Source: Albula goreensis (lineage: Eukaryota > Chordata > Actinopteri > Albuliformes > Albulidae). From it: a stretch of 64,000 nucleotides of DNA. Below are positions 47,427 to 57,862 of the stretch, piece by piece. The translations under genes were made by a program, and so were the position numbers. The stretch covers positions 27,827,646 through 27,891,645 of the forward strand of contig CM040743.1 in NCBI GenBank assembly GCA_022829145.1, given 5' to 3'. The stretch's first letter is position 1; each line of letters opens with the position of its first letter. The notes below the pieces were generated by a model that worked only from the letters and a program-made list of their open reading frames with translations, made no database searches and was not told the origin of the DNA.

Positions 47427-48519
47427 GCACATTAATGGACCTCTCAAAGAAATTGAGTGAAATATCCCATAGAAGGCTAAACCCCAGCTAACAGTTTTTG
47501 GTTGTCAGAACATGGTCAGAACCTTAAATAAAATATTCCTAGAAACTTTGACCTATTTTCTTAATGTTCCTTGCACGTTATTTACCTGGAATGTTTCCTT
47601 GTGGCCGTAACATAACTTGTTCTGAACCATGTGGAATGTTAGAATGTTAACGGCATGTTTACATGATAACATTATGTCAAACCCCACTGAAATATGACCT
47701 ATATTTTCCTTATCTTATGGGTCCATTTTCGATAAGCTGGGATCAGGGTCTTCTTGGAATAAGACACTACATACGTATTTAAATAACTACAAATAACGCA
47801 CATAACCTGGAGATCTTCGTGAGAACGTATAGTTTTCTGCAAAATTCAAGTAATATCTGTTTCGGGAAATTAATTATATAATTCTGTAAGATAAAATTTG
47901 TACCACTTGAAAATATCATAAGTACAAGATGATGCTTGCATGATAGAATCTGGGACCATTTTGATCTGGTCACCCGACTAGTGTGCCATGACAGCAATGC
48001 ACCCAGTCATTGAAAATGCCGAAAACGTCCTTAACAAATCCTTCAACAAATCAAGTTAGTAGAATAGCTTTTGTGTGGCGTTTTAAAGTCGAGGGGAAGA
48101 GATCATGTTAATTGCCTAGCTGACCGCTTCAATACGTCCTTGTTCATTAGCAAATCAAACATCACCTCTGAATTTTACAGTAGCTACACACATAGGTTAC
48201 CTATCTATTGTGACAGGTTCATTAACTGTAAATAGTTATTGTCGTGACTTGTAGCACCGCATTTACTTCAGAATGGGTAGGTTATAGTTGGGGTAGTTAC
48301 ATTTATCTCGATGTTGTCATTTAGCTCCACTGGTCTGCTACCTGCTTTGTAATTATGAGTCAAGTTAAAGCACTGTATTGGTTGTTTTCATCGTGTTACA
48401 TAAGCTTACAGCGACGTTGCCCATTATTTTTAATATTGGAATTCCATGAGAAGAACTTTGATCACCGCTATGGATAGTTTTTCCTTTAATCATTTCTTTG
48501 CCACCTTTCTATGTTGTCT

Positions 48520-48758
48520 GCAACGGAATTCCAAGCTCCTGTGGTATTCCTGGAGCGTCAAAAATATCACAGGAGAGGTGCTAAACACCACATCTATGAA
48601 CGCACTTCTCGTTTATGATGGAGTAATAGTTATTAATCAACATATGTACGGAATTCCACATCAAAGTTTGAAAAATAGGGCGGATTTTGTTAGTTCGTTT
48701 CAGGTTACGCATAAATTAACACACAGTTTTAGGAATAAATTGATAAATGAGGTCCAAT
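48520..48758. repeat. Harbinger-related right-end segment inside the hAT element
   Basis: The stretch runs in parallel with 45725-45958: ggaattccaagctcctg, ttatgatggagtaatag, atcaacatatgtacgga, aacacacagtttta and finally ttgataaatgaggtccaatg. It is a diverged copy of the right part of the element at 43842-45956. Its left end was not found. Confidence 0.65.
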
Positions 48759-48867
48759 GTGTCCAACAAGTCGGAAGCCAAGACAGAAATTACTATATGC
48801 TATTCTTCAACAAGTATTACAATATCTATCGCAGTGACGTTCACAAATGTGTGTGTGTGTCTTATTG

Positions 48868-49640
48868 CAGGCTACTTGTAATGATATTTTGCCTATGTCC
48901 CCAACACAAGTGTTTCGAAACAATTCATTGTTCCCATGAGTCAGGGGGCAAAGTGTTCAGTAGCTGTCTAGATTGTTCCGAAATATCAGCTGTGTCAGTG
49001 TTTCAAGACATTCCTAATTGTTTCAGTGTGAATTAACGGTGCAGTGTTTCCAAACAGTTTTAATTGTTTCAAAGTGTGGGATGAAGCTGCAGTTTTTCGA
49101 AACGTCTTAATTGTTCCTCAGAGTCAGCTGCATTTGTGTTTGGAGACAGTCCTAATTGTTTCAAAGCCTCAAGTGTTCGAACATTTTTAATTGTTTCAAA
49201 GCTGCTGATGACAGTGTTTCGAGACAGTCCTAATTATTTCAAAGCATTTTTAATTGTTTCAAGCACTTTTAATTGTTTCAAAGCTGCTGATGACGTGCAG
49301 TGTTTCGAGACAGTCCTAATTATTTCAAAGCTTCAATTAACGGAGTAGTGTTCCGAAGCACTTTTAATTGTTTCAAAGTGTCAGATGAGGTGGCAGTGTT
49401 TCCAGACAGTCTTAATTGTTTCAAAGCCTCAATTAAAGGTGCAATTTTTAGACAAAGTCTTAATTGTTCCAAAATGTCAATTAACAGTGCAGAGTTTCCA
49501 GACAGTCCTACTAATTGTTTCAAACCATCAGTTAACGGTGCAGTTTTTGGAAGCAGTCTTAATTGTTCTGAGGCACCAGCTATGCTAAGATTCGACACAA
49601 TCAGAGCCTTTCCAATGCATCAGCGTTGTCAATTGGTTTA
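48868..49640 (+). repeat. Minisatellite array 1, ~48-bp unit
   Basis: About eleven degenerate units with the core cagtgtttcgagacagtcct followed by aattgtttcaaagc and a variable spacer. The array opens with cttattgcaggctacttgta and atgtccccaacacaagtgtt. It ends in a non-repeat segment (ccaatgcatcagcgttgtca) that is followed by a tRNA-like module. Open frames across it are a by-product of the repeat. Confidence 0.85.
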
Positions 49641-49688
49641 ATGCATTTTCCCCCATGCTGTGATTATCCGTCAAAATAGTCTGATGGC

Positions 49689-49745
49689 TAAAGCTCTGGG
49701 TTTCTGTTTGTGACCTTTCTCAATGTTCTACTTTCCGAATCCGAA
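49689..49745 (+). other. tRNA-like module 1, degenerate
   Basis: TAGTCTGATGG at 49689 is a near box A and is followed by ctaaagctctgggtttctgt, as in module 2. The box B-like tttccgaatcc is poor. It follows array 1 just as module 2 follows array 3. Confidence 0.45.
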
Positions 49746-50147
49746 CTACAGTGTCTTTTCGCTGTTATCAATAGGATGTAATATTTAATTTATTTATGAC
49801 ATTCATCACCCCTAGATGTCACTATCATTGGTGTTCAAACAGTAGTTTCCAAACCATTTAATTTGCTTCTATTAATTGAAGTTTATCCATGTAGTATAAG
49901 TTGTAATTGCCATAGCCATTGCATGTTAATTAGGCTATACTCCTGACAGTGAGTGCTTGCTAGTTTTGATAGTGTCTGTAACATGTAACACCAGCTCCAC
50001 ACATGGTTTTTGTGATTTTATTAACCTTTTTCTGTCTTCACTGAGGAACTGAACTTATAAAACGAGAGAAAACAACAAACATGATAGGCAAGATTTAAAC
50101 ATAGTTATTACTGTGTCACTGCTTTACAACATAACATAATTAACTTC

Positions 50148-50760
50148 TTACAATTAAGACTGTCTGGAAACACTGCCACCTCATCTGACACTTTGAAACA
50201 ATTAAAAGTGCTTCGGAACCTGCTCCGTTAATTGAGGCTTTGAAACAATTAGGACTGTCTCCAAACACTGCCACCTCATCAGCAGCTTTGAAACAATTAG
50301 GACTGTGTCGAAACACTGCCACGTCATCAGCAGCTTTGAAACAATTAGGACTGTCTCGAAACACTGCCACGTCATCAGCAGCTTTGACACTGTTAAAACT
50401 GCTTCGGAACGCTGCACTCTTAGGAACAATTAAGACGTTTCAAAAGACTGCCAGGTCATCTGACACTTAAACAATTAAAACTGTTTCGAAACACTGCACA
50501 GTTAATTCAGGCTTTGATACAATTAAGACTGTTTCCAAACACTGCCACGTTATCGGACACTTATGTTATGTTGTAAACAATTAAGACTGTGTTAAAACGT
50601 TACCACAGCTGACACTTAGGAACAATCAAGACTGTTTCCAAACGCTTTGGCCGCTGACTCTTAGGAACAAGGAACTGTTTCGAAACACTTGTGATGGGGA
50701 CATCTGCTGCTGACATAAATGTATGTCATAACAAGTAATCTGCAATAAGTCTGCATTGAA
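50148..50760 (-). repeat. Minisatellite array 2, inverted copy of array 1
   Basis: The same ~48-bp unit in reverse orientation, about eleven units from 50148 to 50690. Its outer flank (cacttgtgatggggacatct, then acaagtaatctgcaataagt) is the reverse complement of the opening flank of array 1. Arrays 1 and 2 therefore form an imperfect inverted repeat with arms of about 0.6-0.75 kb and a spacer of about 0.5 kb. Confidence 0.85.
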
Positions 50761-51057
50761 GAATTGGACATATGTAACGATATATCAGGATATAAAATAG
50801 TTCAAGCGTCTTGTAGTTGCATAATCTCACGTGCATATATTTTACGACCCTCTTAAAAACAGATGATCCTCAATGGTCGAGCAAATATGACACATAACCT
50901 ATGTTATGTCACTAATATAGCTTCCTCCTGCAAGTTGTGGCCAACTTTAAAATACCGTTTCAAAGTCGTTGCTATTTAATAAAACGTATTATAGTGACAT
51001 CTGGGAAGTATATTATACTGGTTAATAACTCTAAACTAATATCCACTTCTTCAAAGC

Positions 51058-51300
51058 AGACTTATTGCAGGCTTAGAGTCAGCTACCACAGCATTTGGAA
51101 ACAGTCTTGATTGTTCGTAAGAGTGAGCTATGTCAGTGTTCCGAAACAGTTCTAATTTTTTCAAAGCATCAAATGGCGTGGCAGTGTTTCAAGGCACTTT
51201 TAATTGTTTTGAAGCTTCAGATGACGTGCCAGTGTTTAATTGTTCCAAAGCGCCAGATAATGTTTCGAAATGATCTAAGTCAGTCCAATGCATTAGCATT
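51058..51300 (+). repeat. Minisatellite array 3, short
   Basis: Four to five units in the same orientation as array 1, opening with cagacttattgcaggctta and ending with ccaatgcattagcattgtca, both shared with array 1. It is then followed by tRNA-like module 2. Confidence 0.8.
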
Positions 51301-51344
51301 GTCAATTGTTTCAATCACTTGTCCCTCTTTTATAGGTAAGCAGT

Positions 51345-51420
51345 TCATGTAGTGTAATGGTTAACGCTCTGAGCTGCTGTTTGTGAGGAAAAGCGAAGTT
51401 GCGTTGTTCGAATCTGAACA
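51345..51420 (+). other. tRNA-like module 2 with box A and box B
   Basis: TAGTGTAATGG at 51350-51360 fits the pol III box A consensus at every defined position. TGTTCGAATCT at 51405-51415 fits box B at nine of eleven positions. Their spacing fits an internal tRNA promoter. The 5' GTTCA could pair with 3' TGAAC, but a full cloverleaf does not form, so this is a tRNA-derived fragment and not a working tRNA gene. Confidence 0.55.
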
Positions 51421-52047
51421 AGCCTATCAACTTTTATCGCATAATACTTCTACAGCGGGCTATATCTTGTGAATGCGTGTGTATGGAGTAACTAAATAAA
51501 ATATGATCCACCTAACCTACTGAGAGAAAGCCTACAGGCTGGTTTTAAAGTTTCTCTTGAGGGAATAATACGTTCACTGATTTGTGTAGGCTACCAGCAA
51601 ATGTTATCACAAGTGCTTTGAAAAAAGTATGTACAACTATTGTGACACATCAGCTAAATGAGTCAAAGCCTTGAATAGACAGATTCTTCAGTTTTCTCTT
51701 TCGCTTCTCAGGGAAAGCTTATTCGGTCGCTATTATTCGCATGCTCTGCATTCTCAAATAAAGAGATTGACAAAGAAATTGACAGATCCTTTTAATTGGT
51801 AATTCATTCTTGCGTTTGGAAAATGATCATGATGAAACACATGGTTTAACTTAGCTTACTCAAGTAGTCTAAATGTTCCGATGTATGGTTTGATGTAGCT
51901 AAACACTGACTTCGTCATTAGTTCAGAACATTTCACACAGATAATAACATCACAGCCTATGTTTCTCCTATCTGCATATTCAAGTAAGAAAAAGCGTAGT
52001 AAAGAGACTATTTATTTAGAAAATACATATGGAAACTGTAACTTCAA

Positions 52048-52110
52048 ACAGCTACCCAGCCAGATTCGAACTTGCGAAGTGACGACAGACAGCCACGGGC
52101 TCTTCTCAAA
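52048..52110 (-). other. tRNA-like module 3, minus strand
   Basis: On the minus strand agttcgaatctggctgggt supplies a good box B and is preceded by gagcccgtggctgtctgt, resembling the anticodon-arm part of the other modules. Box A is not convincing. Confidence 0.4.
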
Positions 52111-52739
52111 GAACCATAGGAAACTTCAGTTATAGGGCTGTATTATGCGTATTTGATCATGGTGACGTAATACCCATCTGGGTGAAGCGTCAGAGCATCG
52201 ATACGTTTTCGAAGCAATTGCTTCAATTGTGTCAATTGTTTCAAAAGCCTCGGTTTCGCCATCACTAATCAAAATAACCAAACTGAAATAAACAACTAAA
52301 AACAAAACCAAACATTTTTTAAAGAAAATGGCAAACAGTAAATTTCCAACCAAAGAAAAATAACAAAAAAAATCAAATAAATTAAACTGAAACAAAACCA
52401 TGTCCAAGGCTGTACAAATCTCTCTAAGCCATCTGCCCCAACTTGTGAGAGCTCTGCTCCTAAATACTGTGACACTGCCCAATCAGAAATGGAGGACAGG
52501 TGCACAAACTCCCCAGCACCTGGTCAGCAAAATGACCAATTACCTTGATCACGCCACTCGTGTGTCCAATAATTCAATCAACAGGAAGCTCAAACCAAAA
52601 CAGGGGCCGTCAGTCTCACCTAACTGCACATCTGCTACATCTTGCACATTGCGTCTCAAATTAAACAAAGCAATTTCCCTGAAGAGAACTAAGGGCAGAC
52701 AACTCCCTAAAGGGTTAGTTAGAGTTAAAACCACTGCCC

Positions 52740-53165
52740 GGGCCTCTGGGTGGCTCACTGTGTAAGACGTTTGCCTAGGAGCCCTGAGATCAGGGGTTTG
52801 CTGGTCATGCCATTGCTGCTATGGCCGAACATCCAAATTGGCGAAGCAACAATTAGCCCAGCCTCGTTGGGGATGACATAAGGGGTAAGCCGGCTAAGGT
52901 AATTGGTCTCATGGCTATAGCGCCCACTCTGGTCATGCTGGGCACCTGTGGTGGCACAAACTGAGGGTACGCTGACTGCATCATCGTCCAATGTCATAGT
53001 GTGCAATTAGTGGTGCAGCTGCAGTGTGTTTTTCGTCATGTGAATTGGAGGAGTCACATGTTCAGCCCCTCCTCCCGAAGCCGATAGAGCAGGTGCTGTG
53101 GTGAGGTCAACAAGTTCAGTTGAGTTCGGTTTGGGAAAAATCTGGGTTAAAAAAAAAAGAAAAAA
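52740..53165 (+). mobile_element. tRNA-derived SINE with 8-bp target duplication
   Basis: It begins GGGCCTCTGGGTGGCTCACT, with a box A-like TGGCTCACTGTG, and ends in an A-rich tail after cagttgagttcggtttggg. CACTGCCC occurs directly before (52732-52739) and after (53166-53173) the element, so the boundaries are firm. It is about 426 bp, long for a SINE, with a non-tRNA body containing cccctcctcccgaagccga. Confidence 0.8.
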
Positions 53166-53173
53166 CACTGCCC

Positions 53174-55763
53174 AAGTTACTATGGGAAGGGGAGTCACAA
53201 ATTATCACAAAGTCAAATTCAATATTTTATCTGAATTTACTTATATATCGCTAATGTTACCTAATTCTGTGGAGCAAAATTAAAACAAATTGTGTGAGAG
53301 ATTGTGTGTGCACTGGGTGCTGTTGTGTTTTTGCAGTTGGACGTACACCCCGGAATTGGTGTGAACCATGTTTCATGTAATACAAGGAGAAATGTTAATT
53401 CTATATTGACGGTGAAGCAGTATTTTATAATGTATATGTAGCAGTATAGGTGTAGGTATTGAGGAGTTGTTGCTAGCTCACTACTTTGTTCATACATTTC
53501 ATTTGTTTTGCAATGTACAGGGAATGTACTGAAGGTTATATTTTGTACCAAGTATGTGCAGTATAAGTTATTACTGTTTCTTAAAAGTATTTGTGTTATG
53601 CAAATGACATGGTGAAAATGACTGAACTAGTTTTCAGATGATTCATGATTTTCATCTGGCCATGACTGTTGTCAGGTTTGTTTTTTTTATTATTTGTTAC
53701 GGTCACATTCTTCTAGGGTAGAATTTCGTGAACAAAAAGGAGGCAGCTGGCCTGGAATGGTGAAATTGGAAGGAAAACCAAGACTTACATCCACCAGGCT
53801 GCTTCACCAGTTTATCGGGCTAGCCCAAGCCGCCACTCCGCCGGTGAAGAGCTCTGGGTGTTTTGTTTAATTATCGAGATAGTTTTTCTTAAAGCACGAC
53901 AGTAGCACAAGGTTAAACAAACAAACAAATCAAAACAGCCTGGACAAAGAAATGGGGGTGGTTGTCTTTCCAGATAGGCACGTATGTTCCAGGTGCATTC
54001 CACAACATGCTTCCCTGTTTCCCACCATTTTGCCCTTTTAAGAAGAGAAGCCCTGCCCATCACTGACCGGCGCACAATCTGGTGATAAGGTGTCATCTCA
54101 ATTTCCCATATCAGCCACCATTAACAGTGCACAGCTGCCATGCCGCTAGATGAGTGCTATTAATGAATAAATATTAAACTATACTCACCTCAACTGATCA
54201 CCGCCTGGCATTTTGAACAGTGCTTACACTCACCATTAATTTCCTCTGGAACTGTGCACACACATGCACGTGGACTTAACTTCTCATTCCAGTGACTGTA
54301 CATGCTGAGCTAAAGAAGCTCTTCTTTTTCCTTTTGATGGTGTTTTGGAATGTGATGATATATTTGAACAATTGAACTGTAGTGAAATTTAAATTGGCTA
54401 TAGGTATTAAATACTTGGGGTTACAATTTTGTATTCTTTTTCAGATTCTTTATCAGGTCGCGGGTGCACCCAATTAGATATATAGTGAAATGAATTTGTT
54501 TGTAAATGCATTCCAGCACTTTATTAACTTCAGTGTGTCCCTGAACAATTCATATTTGTTCCAGTAGCCGAACCTGCTGGTCCTGATCAGATTGTGGCCT
54601 TACTCGCGTAAAAAATACCAAATAGTGCCTTATACACGACACATGTTACATTTGGCTCATCAAGGACCCTCACCTAGAATGATAATTGTAGGTCATTTAT
54701 TATGTTTTTTCCCCTCTGTTTACAAAATTCCCTCTGAAATCTGAGGAGCCAGGGAAGGTACATGGAGGGAAAAAAGAGAAAAATTTCAAAAGGTTGAAAG
54801 AAAGGACTTTTGCAAGATCTCGCAAAATAGGCCTACATATTTTTTATCCCAACCTTTTTTTTTTGCCCTGCCATGTCTCTTCCCAGGCTCCATAGAAATC
54901 AGACTAATATTTATGTGATTTTCAAAAATATTTTTGAATTAATTTTTGATACATTTTCAAGGGTTATTATGATTACTACAATGGTACGTGTCCCTCATTT
55001 GTTTAAAGACGGAATCTTTAAAATATTTTCTGTATTTATAGACGCACTATTGCAGATGCTGTTAGCAGTGAATACCAGTGACTTTAACGTACAAGAATAC
55101 AAGGTTATGGGCCCTATTTTGAAAGTCACACATCAAAAGTTGGAAATCAGTAATTCTTGAAACATTCGAAAGGAGGGGCAAAAGCACAAAACTATTTTCT
55201 TAGACACAAGTTCCAGGTGATAAATACAATTGGGTGGGTCCTTTCTATGGCGCAATTTGCAATAGGAAGTCCTTCACATGGCACAATCTGCAATGGGAAG
55301 AGTGTGTTAATATCAATTAGAGAGCGTTGGCATGACGTTGCATGTTTCAACCAATCATACTGAGTGTTACAGACAATAAAATCACTTGCACCCAGCACTA
55401 GCAAGAGAACATGGATGAGCTAAGGCAGAGGTAGGTGAATTTCATACCAGAGGAGACAGGGGTACTGGTTTGTGAGGTCCATGCCTGACATGAACAAATT
55501 GTTTGATCTGCCAGTGAAACCCATAGTTCCTCACTTGGCACTATGGCAGACACCACAAGGACAAGATCGCTGGGTTTTAGCGGTTTATTGAGCCTGGCAA
55601 AAACCGGCAAATAACAGCTGGTAAAATTGACAGTTACATGTCTCCGATCCTGTGACATAGTCGCCACTGGCCAAATTCGAAGGCATAGAGCACATATGTC
55701 CAATTATTAAATATATAATTTATGTATATGGTGACCATAAAGGCCTATTTTTATTTCCCCTTT

Positions 55764-55819
<56 letters not shown>

Positions 55820-57229
55820 TCAGTGGCGCATATATGTGCTCAGTGGTACAATACATCAAATATCACCTGGTAAAATGAACAGTTACTTAAGGCAAACCTG
55901 TGAGACCTCAGATCTACTAGAAGGGGTCCTTCCACCACCCAGGCTTTGACAGGTGGTTGGCAAAGCCGAGGAAGAGTGAGAACATCTGATTTCCCGTTCC
56001 TGCAAGTGCAGTTAGCCGGCTTTGCCACCGTTCAGAGGGAGCTGCGCGCACTCCAGTGCGCAGTGGACTCCCTGGAAAGCCGTCTCCGCTGGATGAACAG
56101 CTGAATGGATGCAAGGCAGGCTCCACTCAGCAACAGCCTAGAAACTACAGCTGTCCATTCCAGCTTTTTCCCGGCACCGTAACCGTGACATCCCCCCTTC
56201 AAACTACTTCCTCCCGTTGGAACTCTGCCTTAAAAAAGACTGGCTCTTCATTGCTATGGTTCACGGATACCCTGAATTCTACAATATCAAATTAAAGTCA
56301 TACCGTAACACTGACCGAAAATAGCATGTGCTGATATGTATTTTATTGTTTGAATAGTTATTACCTATAAAATGCAGGCTATCCTATCTGCCTAACTACT
56401 GCTAGCTAACTGGCTTGTTATTGTCCATTATGGTCATGGGGGCCTATCTTAGCAAGCTAGCTAAGTATATTGATGATAATTATCTTACAGTCAGCTGTAT
56501 TTATTGCTCTTATGTAATATTGTATCACGACCGAATTATATGTCTAATGCAAAATGGTTCCAATCGGCGATCGCCAATTTTTGTCAGGTGTGTCGTTGTC
56601 CTAATTCCTGCCCTCTCACTTGTGGAATGCGGAGCAGAAATTCTGCTTATGTGTGAATGTAGGCTCAGTCATATTAAGGAAGGAGTGCCGCTGTTTGAAA
56701 ATTCATTTGCGGTAATGCCTTCTTCTCGAAATTTTGTATTCTATACTATTGGGATCAACAGCAAAAAGGAAGCGTTAAATCAGCCATTTATAGTCTGTAT
56801 CCATCATGTTCCAAGAATTAAATGAATGTAAATTGAAAGAGAATGTGTCACATTTTCCTGACTTCCTCGGTTCTGTTGATGTTGATCAATGGCTCTATTC
56901 TTATATACATGTGGAGAGTTATTAGTTAATTTGGAGACATTGGTATTGTCTGTGCTGGTATTCATGAAATACCAGACAATTTTCTGTCAAAATATTTTTT
57001 ATTATAATTATTTGTGCTTCTATGGAAGCACAAATAACCATTTGACCATTATTGCCTTTAGGTAATATCTCCGAAGTCTAATGATACCTGCTGGCTGAGG
57101 TAATATACTACAATTTATTTGGCTACCTTCGAGTTTGGCTGTCCAAATAAACCTGCTTTTGAGTCCTCTTAAGCGCGAGGGTTTCACTTGGGACGAAAAT
57201 GGCAATTCGGACATTTCGCCCCACAATTT
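53174..57229. other. Intergenic DNA upstream of grik5
   Basis: No exon was recognised. 55108-55130 (gggccctattttgaaag) resembles the end of a common fish DNA element with no partner end found. 56110-56300 has no recognised motif. A TA microsatellite lies at 55767-55817 and a small hairpin at 57008-57037. Confidence 0.4.
55767..55817. repeat. TA microsatellite
   Basis: An uninterrupted run of TA dinucleotides of about 51 bases. Confidence 0.95.
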
Positions 57230-57605
57230 GCATGTTACTCAGTACTCCCATTTGTTTTCAGAGAACACTCCCAGACATCGCACTTCTACACCCCATTTAT
57301 TAGGTCAGTGACATAAGTGGCTTCATGCTTCCACCTTTTTTTTTTTTTTGCGCTGGCAGCGTCTTGACGACAATAACCTGCACGTTTTGTTGAGGTCATG
57401 GGGCGTTATAAATCAGTCGTAGCACGTTGCACCTGCTCACAAAAAAGGGCCTGATGTGTTAGCATTATCAATTGAATGTGTGAAAATATTTTCAAACAAT
57501 CTTTCAGGAACAGTGGTAATTCTGAATTATGGAGTGATTCAATCACAGATTCCATACAATTATCAAGGGAGGCAACATTATCCCTGTCAATTTGGTGTAA
57601 TGAAT

Positions 57606-57670
57606 CCTCCTGTCCAGCAGGTGGTGGAACAGGAAGCCAGACGACCGTTCTCCATGAGGAGCAGTAGAAG
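57606..57670 (+). promoter_or_regulatory. grik5: grik5 5' leader with possible splice acceptor
   Basis: The pyrimidine-rich cctcctgtccagcag ending at 57620 resembles a 3' splice site, so the coding exon may start at 57621 with a noncoding exon upstream. The main ATG at 57671 has A at -3, a good context. No TATA box or CpG-rich promoter was identified nearby, so the promoter was not located. Confidence 0.35.
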
Positions 57671-57725
57671 ATGCCGGCTCTGCCAGCGCTGCTGCTGTCG
57701 ATTTGCTTTGTCTTCCTGTTACTGA
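57654..57725 (+). promoter_or_regulatory. Upstream ORF overlapping the grik5 start
   Basis: An ATG 17 bases before the main ATG opens a 23-codon frame that ends with TGA at 57723-57725, inside the grik5 coding exon and in another frame. Its context (T at -3) is weak. It would have to be bypassed by leaky scanning if the transcript includes it. Confidence 0.55.
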
Positions 57726-57779
57726 CCATGGCCCCATCCTCTCACAGCCAGGCAACTTTGCTGTCCTCTGTCAGAATGG
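57671..57779 (+). CDS. grik5: Kainate receptor subunit, coding exon 1 (signal peptide)
   Basis: The exon encodes a start Met followed by a hydrophobic stretch (PALPALLLSICFVFLLLTMA), a polar SSHSQ that looks like a signal peptidase region, and SSVRM, which leads into the conserved N-terminal domain. GRIK5 is an obligate partner subunit of heteromeric kainate-type ionotropic glutamate receptors in the neuronal membrane. The exon ends ATG G before GTAAGT and leaves one base of a split Ala codon. The start was chosen because it is the first ATG in frame with the conserved exon and is followed by a signal peptide of normal length. The signal peptide itself is poorly conserved, so the identification rests on exon 2. 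Confidence 0.85.
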
Positions 57780-57862
57780 GTAAGTCACCCAGTTATATTG
57801 ACTGGTTCACATTTGTGGCTAATGTTCTTGACTAATCTGTGTTTGTCTCCTCCCTCCTGTAG
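57780..57862 (+). other. grik5: grik5 intron, 83 bp, with tandem acceptor
   Basis: The intron begins GTAAGT and ends in a pyrimidine-rich stretch (ctcctccctcctgtag). The acceptor is a TAGCAG tandem: splicing at the first AG gives MAAILDD and at the second AG (57865) gives MAILDD. The first form matches the known GRIK5 protein best. Confidence 0.85.

Larger units (their letters stand above)
46899..52267. mobile_element. Giant non-autonomous hAT-type element with minisatellite arrays
   Basis: The left end is TAGAGATGGGCGAAA and the inverted right end TAGTGATGGCGAAAC. Both are flanked by the identical 8-mer ATCAAAAT (46891-46898 and 52268-52275), which is diagnostic for a hAT-type insertion. 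No hAT transposase motif was seen in 5.37 kb. The inside holds three arrays of a ~48-bp unit, tRNA-like modules, a T-run and a Harbinger-related segment. The array unit (tttcgaaaca, aattgtttcaaagc words) resembles the right subterminal region (ttttcgaagc, caattgtttcaaaagcc), so the arrays may be amplified subterminal sequence. Confidence 0.8.

Noticed and set aside
48446..49036. 196-codon open frame, the longest frame inside the giant hAT element
   Set aside because: It crosses the Harbinger-related segment and the start of array 1, has no hAT transposase motif (no BED finger, no hATC-like region) and ends in the repeat. Probably chance.
49320..50430. Repetitive protein-like frames (VFRDSPNCFKA-type) on both strands
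   Set aside because: They are translations of the ~48-bp minisatellite, whose length is a multiple of three, so repeats stay in frame. Not evidence of a repeat protein.
48868..51300. Repeat-spacer pattern recalling a CRISPR array
   Set aside because: Eukaryotic DNA; the repeats are degenerate, the spacers are related to each other and no cas gene is near. It is a minisatellite within a transposon.
54873..55160. 95-codon + strand frame upstream of grik5
   Set aside because: Phe/Ile-rich translation of AT-rich DNA, no recognisable family, and it overlaps a probable transposon end.
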